From: Aporrectodea caliginosa
Taxonomy: Eukaryota > Annelida > Clitellata > Crassiclitellata > Lumbricidae
DNA: 64,000 nucleotides
Assembly (NCBI GenBank): GCA_020284085.1
Contig: JACEVL010000837.1
Location: forward strand, 1-64,000
Reading direction: 5' to 3'
Every line of letters starts with the position of its first letter. The first letter of the stretch is position 1. The notes beneath the pieces are model-generated. The model had not been told where the DNA came from. It was given only the letters and a program-made list of their open reading frames with translations, and searched no databases. Below, in pieces: positions 41,201 to 53,720 of this stretch. A program made the translations under genes and the position numbers.

Positions 41201-42319
41201 TCACACACCATCGGTTCGTGTGAAGACTCCCGAGATAGACGAGCCCGATCCCATAACCCCAAGAGCTGAGTTCCACGCTGATGTCCCTAAACCCAGAGTG
41301 AAGCCTTTGAGAGTGGATGTTGACGTTCCTGCACCGCGGCCAGAAGTTCGTTCCCCGATGTCCAGCGTCCCTGAGATGCGCGATAGCGTCACGCCTCCCA
41401 ATGGTCCCTTACCTTCTCCAGAACTCCAGGCCGAGTATAAACCGCCCAAGGGTTCGCTTTCACCGGTGTCTAAAACCTACTATCCTCCAGCACCTAACGT
41501 CCAGCTACCTCCGCTCGCCCGCCCGCCGCCTGCCTCTGTAGCCCTGCCCAAACTGCCCAAACCTCCAAGGGCGGCTGCTCGAATGGACCCGCCTCACCCG
41601 GTGGCCCCAATCCGAAGGGAACGCTACCCACGAGATGAAAAACCGCTTCCGCCCACGTCTAAGTTGAACCAGCCGCCCAAGACGGAACCTCTGAAATGGA
41701 GATTGCGCCCAGATGAGCCGAAAAAGGTAGGCTATCTTTTTCTAGTATTTATATAGCGCCAGTATGCCAAAGAATGCATCAATCTACTAACGAATCTACT
41801 AACGAGGTAGTGCTCGTCAATAAACTGTTGCCCTGAACTAAACTCTTAGTAGCGCTTTAGAAATTCTGGAGCCAGCGAATGTCATTTGTTGTTATTAAGT
41901 TATTTTTATTGTTTAAATTTTTTAAGCTTAATGAAACTTCAAATCAGTTTAATTCAATGTAAAATGTAGTCAATCGATGGTGTTATGAATTTTTCTGCAT
42001 CAAGCAGTTGCGAATCTATACATTATGTGTCAAGACTAGTCCAATCTACTGGCTCATATAGTATCGTCATTCTAACGCGCATCAGCAAGTGGTCGCACAA
42101 TCCGTATGAGTAGCGTGGTGAGAGCGCTGCTGATCTCTGAGCGGCGCTATATAAATATTCGGTTACAATTACAGTTACAATTTCGAGCTGAATGTCTTTC
42201 TGTTGCAGGGAACTCTCCAGTCGTCTCCTCCGGTTTCCCCATCGCTTGGGCACCTGACTTACTACCCACCTTCGAACGTCGCACCCAGGAGTCCGCGTCT
42301 ACGAGCAGGCATTTACTAG
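38298..42319 (+). CDS. Gene 2: proline/lysine-rich tandem-repeat protein, paralogue of genes 1 and 3 (unrecognised)
   Basis: Two coding exons, 38298-41726 and 42209-42319, join in phase 0 (AAG donor GTAGGC; acceptor CTGTTGCAG) to 1179 aa with no break. The N-terminal 200 residues are the least repetitive, with NNLWTKAKNEGG, NTAYTYRCHSPYRLTYLNSK and GFSHTIDKPKG, close in pattern to gene 3. Then come about four 80-90-aa repeats (DHHLDTPRATIHAPNPAKPR, NFSVPKPQVP, TVQVQGPRQSPEL), one Cys-Cys module (RGCCACGSDS), four 25-aa units (RVDTPPLTPDARL) and a KP-rich basic tail with PTFADLQINAPK as in gene 1. The last exon includes HLTYYPPSNV. The protein is very basic and probably disordered. I do not recognise a family. 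The ATG at 38298 is the first in frame; an upstream UTR intron is possible. Confidence 0.82.
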
Positions 42320-43094
42320 TTAACTGAACCCAAATTAAGAAAATTACCTTCATCGACATCGACAATCTATAAAATCACTTAGCCTACTGAGACTAAAACC
42401 GTAAAACGCCTTCCTCTGAGAGCCACATGTACAAGGAAGCTTTTGAGTCAGTCCAGGCAAAGAATGTAGAACTCGTTTACCTTTTTTTGATTGAACTTTG
42501 TTTACCGACCTTAAAAATTGACAAAGATATAGTTTTAACATGAGCCTAGAGTAAACCAGTTATTGATATACAAACGGCTGAAAGACGTGACTGCCTGCCT
42601 GACCCTTTCGATCTTGACCCTCTGCCTTTCAATTCTCGTTTCGATAAGCGCCTGTGAATAAGCTGGTTCCCGCGACTTCACTTCTTGGGGCGCTTTAGAA
42701 ATTTAGAAATTTCTATTTCGATTGACGACATTCTCGCTTATAATTAGAACTGCCGATAACAAGCAAATTTGTATGATATCTACAATGAGAGAGCGACAGA
42801 GAAAATAGATGGATCGTGTCCTCAGAGGGGACTCGCTCTTGAAAACCGTTAGGCCTACTGATGGCGAAGTGGAGAGGGAAGACAAGAAGAAGACCGAGAC
42901 AGATGCTGCTGAAATGGATGATGGCGGATGGATACAGCAGACTTACGGAAGATGCTCAGCACGGAGAGGAGTGGTGCCACCCGACGGTTGAACCTGAAGG
43001 AAGAGAGTCTTGAAGAAGAAGACGAAGAAGAAGACATTAGGCAATACAGATGGCTAGGAAGGATATATCTGTGATATCGTATCATCGTATCGTA

Positions 43095-43290
43095 TCTAAT
43101 AATTTATAAAGAGCCTCTCGCAGAATAACTATTCAGAGGCTCCAAGCACGGAAGCCCGAGAAAAAAGAAACTTCTGTAAAGAAGGTAATTCCAAATGGAA
43201 GGACCAACCACAGCAAACGCCCGGTGTTGGGCCAAAGCAGTCCTAGTCCTAGGAACAAAGAGATCAAACAGATCTGAATAGCGCAAGAGC
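43095..43290 (-). mobile_element. LINE ORF2 C-terminal fragment with 3' tail
   Basis: Minus strand reads VPRTRTALAQHRAFAVVGPS followed by IWN, the conserved C-terminal motif of CR1-like LINEs, and then the GAGCCTCTGAATA-type tail. It is related to the fragment at 52440-52790. Confidence 0.8.
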
Positions 43291-43647
43291 GAGATGAGGC
43301 TTTCGCATTATAACCTCGCATTATAATCTGAGAGGTATTTCGGGGCACTGCCATCTTACGTGCCTACTATTCGATATTATAACGACTATTACTATTACTG
43401 TACATTTATATCTTGTTACTTTTATATTCAATAGATGGCAGTAACAACGGAGTTTCTTGTGGATATACGACATCTATTAGTTCTTAAACATTTGAGGAGC
43501 CTGTTTAATGCTTTATTTATAGGCTAAATGAAATTGAAATTATAATAAAATTTGATGAAATGTCAGTGCATTGACGCCTTGAGAGTCTTTGATACTAGTT
43601 GATTTAACGATGCTTCAGTATCTTTAAGATAGTGCACATGTTGTATT

Positions 43648-43781
43648 CAGTGGCGTAAATCACGGAGGGAAAGAGGGGGAATGTCTCCAAAGTTTTGAGG
43701 ACTAGGCTATCTGTCCCCCAAAGTGCAAAAATCCGGCCCAAAAATCTGTCCCCTAAAGTTATGTACAGATTTTCGCCTCTG
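43648..43781 (-). mobile_element. Short hAT-type MITE (G-rich family), copy 2
   Basis: 134 bp with ends CAGTGGCGTAAATC and GATTTTCGCCTCTG. It is flanked by an exact 8-bp target duplication GTTGTATT (43640-43647 and 43782-43789). Same family as 13343 and 45921. Confidence 0.9.
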
Positions 43782-44379
43782 GTTGTATTGTTTTTTTGGA
43801 GATAACAGAGCAGAGCGAGAGAAACTGATTCCCGTGGAAGAAATAACAAAGTTTAAAATTAAATTCAAGATTCTTTTCATAAGGTGACCCGCATTGGTCG
43901 GTGTCCCGTGATATTCTATCCCTCCCCTAAAGCATATCTCCACGGATGGAATAAACCGGTTTAGAGTATCCCGGGGGTATAAACCACTCTATCCCCATCG
44001 TCAAACGCATCACGATAGCCAAGACGAAAATCCAGTCAAAATCACCAGAAACGAAGTAAATTAATTTCAGGTCGACGTACAAACTAAAGATACGCAACTT
44101 AAATAATTTTATGTGTTCAATAAATCCAAACAGTACGACTGAATAGGCTACACTTAGAAACCGCCAATAATGCAAACTAAAGCGGATACTCAATTTCGCT
44201 AAGGGGGATACCCATTTAGGGGAATACTCTATTTCATGACAGCGGCACCATTGCGCTCTGCTACATATGGAGGTTTGCAAGTGCCACGCTCCCGTACATC
44301 ATATCTCTGACGTTCAGGTCTTCCATTGTACACGCGCCATCGGTTGATGCCTTGTGCATTAGACACTGCCGCGATAGAA

Positions 44380-44692
44380 GTGATGATGATGATGATGATA
44401 ATGATGATGATAATGATGATGATGATAATGATGATGATAACGATGATGATGATGATGATGTTGACGATGATGATGATGATAACGATGATGATGACGTCAT
44501 CATGACGATGATGATGATGATGGTGATGCTGGCGATGATGTTAAACGATGATGATAATAATGACCATGATGATGACAATGACAATGGTATTCATGATGAC
44601 GACTGCAACGATGATGATGATGATAATGATGGTTGTGGTGGTGGTGGTGGTGGTGGTGGTGGTGGTGGTGGTGGTGGTGGTGGTGGTAGAGG
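44380..44692. repeat. GAT/GACGAT and GGT trinucleotide arrays
   Basis: Interrupted GAT repeats end in a pure GGT run at 44634-44687. Asp-rich, Gly-rich and Ser-rich frames over it are artefacts. Confidence 0.95.
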
Positions 44693-45920
44693 TGATGGCG
44701 ATGGTGCCATAGTCATATTTTATAACTTGGCTAGTAAATGCCATTCATTTTGCTGTATAATATCCGCAAACATGTTCTCCTTTGAAAAGTTGAAACGTAC
44801 TAATTGTAATTAATTGTCAGGGCTCATTCACATAGCGCATCTTGAAGAAGACTCATCAGGTGCTTCTGAAACCTCATCATAGATGCTCCAAAGTAGGCTG
44901 TAATTTCATATACAAACTACTATATCATCCATTTCTTAATTTTCAAAGCGCGGTTCGTTTTAAGTACTTCGTCACGTAGGCATAATACATAGGCTTACGC
45001 GACGCGAAGTATTTAAAATGAATCATTGCAGCCTACATAATGCAGGTAGGCCCACATTTGGCAACAGTAACTTTAGTCACGACTCTCGACCGCACCCTGC
45101 AATGACCAATTCATGCACCATTTATGAGCCACTGACGTTAACACTTGAATTCAACATAAATTCAAGTGCTCTGATCTATTGGGCGGACATGAATTTATGG
45201 TTAGACTCGATTGTTTTCGAATGGAGATTGGATGTATCCAGATCTCAACGACATCCTTTGGCTATTATAGAGATCGTTGACGTCAACAGAATTAGTTTTA
45301 AACAGTTCTTACCGATCTTCATACGGCATAATAATGGAGAGGCTTTTATGTCTAAGGTCGAGTTACTTGGCAATTGAAACTCGAGTCGAGTGCACTGTCT
45401 CTTAGAGACAAAGCTTCCACTAAACTAAGCCAACATTCTTCACTTGACGAAACTGCAAGGTGGTCAACTGTGACTGGCTACGTTGTAACTGTCAGCTAGC
45501 CTCATTATCATTCGTAGCCTATATCTATCTGCATATGTGTCTATCCGTCTCTCTGGCTGTCTATCTCTCTGTCTCCGCCTGTCTCTGTTTCTTTGATGGT
45601 CTTCTTGTCTCTCTGCAACGTGCTCTATGGATAACGGTATACGGTGACAGCACTTATTCTCCTTGACTCGTCTGCTACTTTTGATAGCCTATTCTGGATA
45701 ATTTAAGTCAAGTTCACTATTTGTCCAAAATATGGTCTGAGCATCAGCTGCTAGTATATATTGCAATGCATGTTTATCTATAGGCCTATAATAGTTGTGG
45801 ATTGAAATTATTAGGTCGCAATTTGAAGGGCTTAGTCAAGTAGACCTAACTGCGTTATTTCCAGAGATCTCGCATCGTTTCCAAAACCTGTCACGTGTTC
45901 TGTTTGACGTGGCGGAAGAT

Positions 45921-46063
45921 AAGAGGCGAAAATCTGTAGGCCTACATAACTTTGGGGGACAGATTTTTCGGGGGACAGATTTAGCATTTTTGGGGAGACA
46001 GATTGACCCAAGTCAAAACTTTGGGGGACAGTCTCCCTCTGTCCCCCATGATTTATGCCACTG
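45921..46063 (+). mobile_element. Short hAT-type MITE (G-rich family), copy 3
   Basis: 143 bp from AAGAGGCGAAAATC to GATTTATGCCACTG. It is flanked by an exact 8-bp target duplication CGGAAGAT (45913-45920 and 46064-46071). Confidence 0.9.
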
Positions 46064-47477
46064 CGGAAGATCATTCTCTTCTTTTGCATCGTCTCTAGCA
46101 GTGGTTTGGGATCTCTATAGTCCTGCAGTAAATTGGTTAGTACTGACCATGGCGCACCCTTTCGATCTGTATAATTATATTTAAATACCTGTGCTTTATC
46201 GGCATAATTATGGATTTCTCTCCGCATGGTTCCGTGCTTGACAATGACCACAACAATTTACACAAACAGTATACTTTGACCTACCTAGACATTTCTACAG
46301 CACCTTTTGAGGGTCAATAAAGGCATTTCTTGCTAATAATAATAATTGATGTTTGAGTTGTAAAGGCATTTCTTGCTGCCATAATTGATGTTTGACTTGT
46401 AAAGACATTTCTTGCTGCCATGATTGATACAGTAGGAGGTTTTATATAGCGCCACTTCAAGACCATCTACTCAGGAGAGCTTCCGAACCAACCCAGGCTA
46501 AATAGAACAGTCTTAAGGTTGGAGTAGAATTGATGTTATACTGGTATTACAGATAAAGACAAGTTCATCTGTTACGAATGATTCTATGTCGATGGCGAAG
46601 GCTTTCACAGACTGTCCTAAATGTTTACGCAAACTAATCCAGCATTCCTATAAAATAATTGTATTTTTAATTTGTTTGTTAAGGAAATTTATATAGCGCC
46701 ACGCATGGAAAATAATCGGAACGCTCTCTGCAGTAGCCTAAACGATGTTAACTGTAATTAAGTACACACCATTCATCAGTTTGCAAACATTACTCAGATA
46801 GCTACAGAAGTGGCCAGACCGCGTACATTCACACACAGTCAATTCAACAGACTCCCAGCTAGATTTTACAGATGACAGCAAGTTTAGTAATCCTGAAGTA
46901 CGTAGAATCGAGAATAAGAAACGTCGATAGCTATAGTTGATGTGATCGGCCCCGATGGTTCACGGTTGTCTCACCGTCCAGCGGTCCCTCATAGATGGAT
47001 AACGACGCCCAGAAATATCAGTATTCTTCCTAGAAAGGCGGCACGATGTTTAAACCCACCGTGATCGTGTCGTACAATTTGTTCTATTTTCTTTCAGTTT
47101 TTCACGGAATAGATTAAGAATATTATGGATAGTTTCTTGGAAAGAGTGAATTGGACTTATTGAAACAATCAATGACAATTTCATAGAAAACTGTCATGTG
47201 AATCCTATATTATTTAAGTAAAATTAGTAATAATAAAACTTTTGGCCTACAGATATATGGTTATATGCATGCATGTATGTGTGTAAGTATGCATGTATGT
47301 ATGTATATGTGTATGTATTATCATTATTATGTATGTATTTATGCGTTAATGTAATATCAGATTTATAAAGAAAACCTTGAAAATAAACACATGCGCTATA
47401 TAAATAACTATATAGCGCATAGAAGGCGTCCACTGTATTAATAAGAAATCCCAATTAGTAGAACACCGTGTTGCACG

Positions 47478-47566
47478 GTTTCTATAGCAACGGCAGGTAA
47501 CTTAAACAACCTAAACATTGGCTGTCGTCTCACGCACTGTGTATGTATTCCATGTTGCCCAGCAAT
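47478..47566 (+). promoter_or_regulatory. X-box-like RFX sites in the gene 3 upstream region
   Basis: GTTTCTATAGCAAC (47478-47491) fits the relaxed X-box pattern at every position. GTTGCCCAGCAAT (47554-47566) fits GTNRCC-N1-RGYAAC except for the last base. The sites are 2.8 kb before the gene 3 ATG, so a 5' UTR intron would be required; an acceptor-like GCTTTGTAG precedes the ATG at 50303. Confidence 0.4.
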
Positions 47567-48539
47567 ACGGTCTCCAAACAACATCATGGCAATTTTTACA
47601 CCGACGTTTTCACAGCTTAGTAAAACTTTGAGTGCTTGAGGTAGCATAGCTATAAAATAAAATCTGGAATGTATACGTTTCATGGTTTAAAAAGTTTTGA
47701 TGCGCTATGAAAAGTTTATGTTGGCTTTCAAAGAAGGCCTTCAAAGACTGAAACTCTCGAAGGTAGCATTTAAATCTCTTAAAACTTGGAAAATAATGCA
47801 AAATAGCTCTTAACTTTGGACATATTCTAAGATGGTGACTCACATTCCTTCTCACCGTACCCTTCCAACAAGGGACTTTACGGGACTCGACGTCGGCCTC
47901 TTACTGTTCTTCGTTTTATAATAGCCTATCAGTGTCTTAACGATTATCTGTCGTGTATATAAGATTCGATGTTGTTTTGTTCGACAGCTGCTTGTTTACA
48001 AACGAATAACTCACTGAACTCATTAGATTGTTACTAGCTGCGGTTTGTCAGCTGGAGATTTCATTAAACGAATATACAATACTAACTGTTAAGTATTCAA
48101 ATATAACAAACTCGGTATTGTATTGTATTGTATCTATCAGTTTATACAGTATAGCGACTCTCGCAGTGCACACCAATCAGAGGCGCTCGGTATATATGCC
48201 CCTAAGGTTTTTACTTTCACATGTTTTTTCAACATATTTTCGTGCTGTAACCTGGCCATATTTAGTACCGGTTGTAGGCCTATTAACATAGGCTAATTAT
48301 GTTGGCTGGGCTGCATTGTTTGCTTCAATGGTGGCATTACTCCACGAGTTCATATTGTAATAAAAAGCAATAATAATAGTTTTCTATTGTAAATACGTCA
48401 CGAGCTCACACTTGAACCACAGGACGTTAGCTCATACATTTGGAATTTAAGACAGCAGGCTTACGAATAGTCTAGTTATACTTGCGGCTCCTTTGAGAGT
48501 TGCATAAATGCGATGTGCAGGCAAAACCTATAGGGTACA

Positions 48540-48960
48540 TACGCATGCATGTATGCAATCATACATACAACCATGCATACATATAGACATACACACATAC
48601 ACACATGCAATCAAACATACATACATACGTAAATACGTACATACATACTTGCATAGCCTACGTACATACATAAATACATACATGCATACATACATACATA
48701 CATTATAGTACATACATACAAACATACATGCATACATGCACAGATGTATACGTACGTACGTACAAAGATACATAAATACATACATACATTCATGCATGCA
48801 TAATTTCATGCACTGTATATGTTGCATCAACATACAACATATTATATAGTGCATAAAAAATGCATAATAAATACACCTATAGCCTACATACATTCATACA
48901 TACATACATGCATATATACAATCATACATATATATATACACTCATTCATACATACGTACA
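48540..48960. repeat. CATA tetranucleotide array
   Basis: Degenerate CATA/CATG repeats in two blocks separated by about 70 bases. Frames across it are artefacts. Confidence 0.95.
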
Positions 48961-49264
48961 CAGGCGTGGAAAATGCGCAGGGACTTCTTGAGTCCGTATC
49001 AAAATACGTCATGGCACTTGATGTAACAGCCTCGACTCTTCGGTGTTGACATACTTGGCTTGCGACCAGGGATCACTTGAAGGTCACTCGAATTAAGACA
49101 CGGAGAAGGCGATGAGGAGGACATTGACCGAGGAGCCACTCCTTGTAGACGCAAGCGACTGGATCGGGACTGACCAAGTGACGGATCAATTTAGCCGTGA
49201 CTGGCCCTGTGCAGAACATCAAACACGCACGACTCACTTACTCACTCACTCACGCACTGACACA

Positions 49265-49278
49265 CTCACACGCACACG

Positions 49279-49375
<97 letters not shown>
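49265..49375. repeat. (CA)n microsatellite
   Basis: Nearly pure CA run of about 90 bases following CACGCACT-type degenerate repeats. Confidence 0.97.
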
Positions 49376-49377
<2 letters not shown>

Positions 49378-50198
49378 TAATTGCTATACACTGTCTGGTG
49401 TGGCTCTATCACAGTTTATTACACACACGCGCTACACACATATAACACACACATTATCAAAGTAAGACCAGTATGTTAATTGCTATAGTTATGTCTGGTT
49501 CATGGCTCTCACAGGTTTATTATTACAGCTGCGATTATAAGAAAATGATATATTAAGTATGAATATTCATATAATTAGTATTGTTGTCAGCATCATCATC
49601 ATCATCGTCATTATCACCGCCATCACCTCAACCCCCGAACACCATCACAACCATCACCACCACAACCACCACCATCACCACCACCGTCACAACCATCACC
49701 ACCACAACCACCACCATTACCCTATGGCATTACCACTAATTCTTTAAATACTTAAACGAAGGTAGCGAAATACTCAGCTATACAAATTATCAACGCTTTC
49801 CAGGTTTTGCCAGTGTGCGAGGGCCAGTCATTGGCGAAACTGAGCACCTGAGCATTCTTTGCTTACAGATGATCTTTCTGGTCTTAATGAACAAACACCA
49901 CGTATACGCAACGCTTTTGGGAGGTATATACATGCATGCATACACACATAATTATATACATGCATGTATAGTTGTATACATAGGTAGTTTAGGTACTCAA
50001 GTATATTAAACGTATACAAATCATTTTAGGCGTTAGGACCACTATGGCCCAAACTAGATCTTTTGCCACCATTGGGCCCTCCTTGTGGCATGCCGTTCCC
50101 GCTCTCTATGTGTTACTATTCTTTATGGGTCTTCTTCTTACAGCCTTCTCCATCCTTAAACCCTTCTTCTTCTCTAGAGGTTCTCGCACTGGGAGCGT

Positions 50199-50234
50199 TA
50201 CTGAATGGCCACTACTGTGAGTGGCCATTCAGTA
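50199..50234. repeat. 14-bp perfect inverted repeat with 8-base loop
   Basis: TACTGAATGGCCAC and GTGGCCATTCAGTA are separated by TACTGTGA. It lies just before a retroposon-like tail (TGCGCTATATAAG), about 100 bases upstream of gene 3. Probably part of a repeat relic rather than a regulatory hairpin. Confidence 0.9.
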
Positions 50235-50328
50235 GCTACTGCGCTATATAAGTTAATAAATACAATACAATACAAAGGGATCTATACTGTTACAGCTTTG
50301 TAGGAATTAGATTTGCAAAAGACCCACG

Positions 50329-52947
50329 ATGAGCAGAAACAGAATTGGAATCGAAACCTCCGCCCCTCCCTCGGACGACGGGAACTATGGGTCTGAAACC
50401 GGAAGAGACGGATCAAACAGGAGGTCCAGGTCAACAGATGACGTCAGTGAAAGAAAGAACAAGAAACCGTTCAGTCACAGCCGGGCTAATGTAAGCGAAC
50501 GTTTGATCGCTGCCAGAGAGAAAGCGCTGCCAACGGTGGGAAAGTATGAACCGGTCGATGTTTCGAGGTTTAAACAACCTCCGGTTCGAAAAGCCTGGGA
50601 CCCTAAGAAAACCCCACGAATCGGGTGGTCCGGGTTGAGTAGGGCAATGGAGACGACTCAACATGCTCCAAAGCCTCAAGTCAGTCGCCCACCGCCGCCG
50701 CCCTCTAACGTCAGCCCAGGCTACGAGCCCTATATACTCAACTACATGAATAGTTCCGGATTCATCCATAGCATTCGGGACAAAAGGAAAGACCCCAACC
50801 GTAGAAGTCCAGACCCGTATTTAGAGAATAGGAGGAGCAGTCCAGAAACTCAACTACCAAGATCACGGCTTCCGTTTCGGAACAAGATTCCGTCCAGACC
50901 CTGGATGGATAGAAAGCGACCCAATCGGAAACCGGACGTCGAACCAGAGCAGCCCATGTGGGGAAGGCAACCTCGAACATCCCGTGAAAGTCCATCTCCT
51001 GTGCGACACTCTCCCACTCCTCGCCCGGATTCTTCTCTCGACCATCCCCGGAATTCACCGCTGTATCCGAACAACGTCAATAATCCGTACCAGTCCCCGA
51101 CTCTTCCATCACCTGCTCCCGAATATCATCCGGATCGGATCCGGTCCCCAACTCTACCGGAAACTCCAGAGCTTCAAAGGCAACGGTTGGTCCGGACACC
51201 ATCTCTACCGAAAACTCCAGAACTCCGCCGGCAACAGTTGGACCGAACCCCAGCTAAACCGGAAACTCCAGAACTCAACTGGCAACAGTTGGTCCGGACC
51301 CCAACTCCACCGGTGACTCCAGAACTCAACGGGCAAGAGTTCTTCCGGTCCCCGACTCTACCGGAAGCTCCAGACCTCCACGGGCCACAGTTGGACCGGA
51401 CCCCAGCTCCACCGAAAGTTCCACAAATCCAATATTATATGGAATACCCAAATCCATCAGATCCCACAAAACCCTACAGAGAAGAGGTCTACTTTCCTAC
51501 ACCGCCGCCTGACCACCATTCTCAACACCCCGCAATTCACCCATCAATAGCTGTTCCAATTTCCACGCCCCTAATATATGATCCGCCCAATCGAGAGCAA
51601 CCAGATGGAGACCCGCCTCCTCAACAAACTAAGAAGCCGAATCAAGTTGAGCCTTTGCAACCGACTTCGCTGCCTAAGAAAGATCCGCCTTCGCAGCCTA
51701 CGTTACCGAGGCAAGCCACGCCCCCACAGCCAGCGTCCCACCAGAAACAAGCCACGCCCCCTCCTCCTTCACCTTCTCAACCACACCAAGCCATGCCCAA
51801 AGAACCATCTTTCCGCCAAAGCAAGCCACGCCTCCTCAAATATCTTCCAATCCGAAACAAGCCACGCCTCCTCAGCCAGCGTCTCAACCAAAGCAAGCCA
51901 CGCCCAAAGAACCATCTTTCCCGCCAAAGCAAACCACGCCTCCTAAAATATCTTCCAATCTAAAACAAGCTACGCTCGCTCAGCTAAATTCTCTCCCAAA
52001 GCAAGCCACGCCCTCAAGAGCCGCACCATCCAAATATCCGCCTCAGCCTAAATACGCTCCTCCTACCCCTCGAGAAGTCCGCCAATCAAAGCCCGCAGCG
52101 CCTAAGTATACTCACTACGACCCGCCTTCGCGGGCTCCGCCTACACGAAGAATACCCCGACCGATTCCTGCAATTCCTGAGGTCAAAGTGTCGCGACCTT
52201 ACGAACCGTATTATGACCTCTCGTCCCCGCTTCCGCCCACCTACTACCCATTCGACGATGACCCACCCAGGAATTACAGATCACGCGCAGGAATGTCACC
52301 GGACTATTTCGGATACCCAGAACATCCTCGGAAGGTTGGTAGCAATACGTTCTAGAAAAGACAGACACACAGACAGACAGCCAGACAGGCAGACAGGCAG
52401 ACAGACAGACAGACAGACAGAGACACAGAAACTTCGCTGCACTGGTTTGGTGTTGCCTTCTTGGTTATGCTCCGGCCTATCTACGTGAGCTTTGTTGTCC
52501 TGTATTTGATGTAGTAGCTCGCAGAACCCTTCGCTCTGCCTCTAGCGGGGAGCTTTTGGTCCCTCGTGCTAGAACCTCAACCTCTCAGCGTCGTGCTTTC
52601 TCAGTTGTAGGTTCTTCTATCTGGAATGGTCTCCCTTTGGAGATAAGCCTGTTACCTACGGAGAAATCATTTACGTTCTACAGGCTCCTTAAGACTTACT
52701 TATATCACCGTGGTTGGACTGGGAGCGCCTCTGAGTAGGCTTCTTGAAGGGTCGCTATATTAATTCCTGAAATGAATGAATGAATGAACAGACACACGAG
52801 ACAGACATACATACAGACGGACACCGAGACTGGGAAGGCATATATAGGTAGACAGCCAAAATATGGACACGGATGAAGACAGGTAAACAGGCAGACGTGT
52901 GCAGAGTCTGCAGACAGACAGAGGTGGAGACGCAGACAGACAGAGAA

Positions 52948-52986
<39 letters not shown>

Positions 52987-53663
52987 GACAGAGACAGAGA
53001 CAGAGACAGAGACAGACAGACACAGACAGACAGACAGACAGACAGAAACATGGGAGTATTGGAGTCGATAGTGGTCAATTTTCCTGGAATGCTTTGGACT
53101 GTGACACAACATGATGTTGTCAACATCTCATGGAATATTTACCACGCATCAATGCACTCGAGTTTCAAAACTAAAGTGGGCGTGTCGATATCACCTTGTC
53201 TGTCCGTCTGTCTGACCGCTTGTCCCTGCATCCTTCCGTCTGCATTTTTCTATATAAGTCTGACTGTCTATCTATATGTCTTTATGTCTGTCCGTATACA
53301 TCTGTCAGTATATTTGTATGTCTGCCTATATATCTGTCGGTCAGTTTGACCGCTTGTCTGTCTGCATATGTCTCTATATGTAGGCCTATATGTCTGTATT
53401 AATTAAAAAGTATATATCAGTCTGTCTGTATATCTGTCAGTATATTTGTATGTATAGACTATACATAAATATCTGTCTGTCAGTCTGTCTCTATATCTGT
53501 CAGTATATTTATATGTAGGCTATACATTATCTACATCTGTCTATAGGCCTGTGTCTGCCTGACTGTTTGCCTGACTGTCTGCCTGACTGTCTGTTTGTCC
53601 GTCTGTTGTTACTGGAGAGTCATGAATCATGATGTTTGTTTTTCTGTTGAGATGCAGTTGGCA

Positions 53664-53720
<57 letters not shown>

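Larger units (their letters stand above)
42320..47477. other. Intergenic sequence between gene 2 and the gene 3 upstream region
   Basis: No gene is supported; the 119-codon frame at 45018 has no recognisable features. Contents: LINE fragment 43095-43290, MITEs at 43648 and 45921, GAT/GGT array at 44380-44690, and LINE-tail relics near 44825, 46440, 46685 and 48150. Confidence 0.55.
47567..50328. other. Presumed 5' intron or upstream sequence of gene 3
   Basis: No coding exon is recognised. It contains a retroposon tail near 48120-48190, the CATA array at 48540-48960, a CA array at 49265-49374, CAT/CAC runs at 49590-49720 and a hairpin at 50199-50234 followed by a GCGCTATATAAG tail. Confidence 0.5.

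Noticed and set aside
44352..44813. 153-codon Asp/Gly-rich frame
   Set aside because: Translation of GAT and GGT arrays.
45018..45377. 119-codon frame in the gene 2-gene 3 interval
   Set aside because: No domain, signal peptide or splice context recognised; length is compatible with chance.
45795..46184. 129- and 139-codon frames on opposite strands
   Set aside because: Both run through the MITE at 45921-46063 and have no other content.
47438..47855. Two overlapping 81-codon antisense frames
   Set aside because: No conserved motif; they lie in the presumed promoter region of gene 3.
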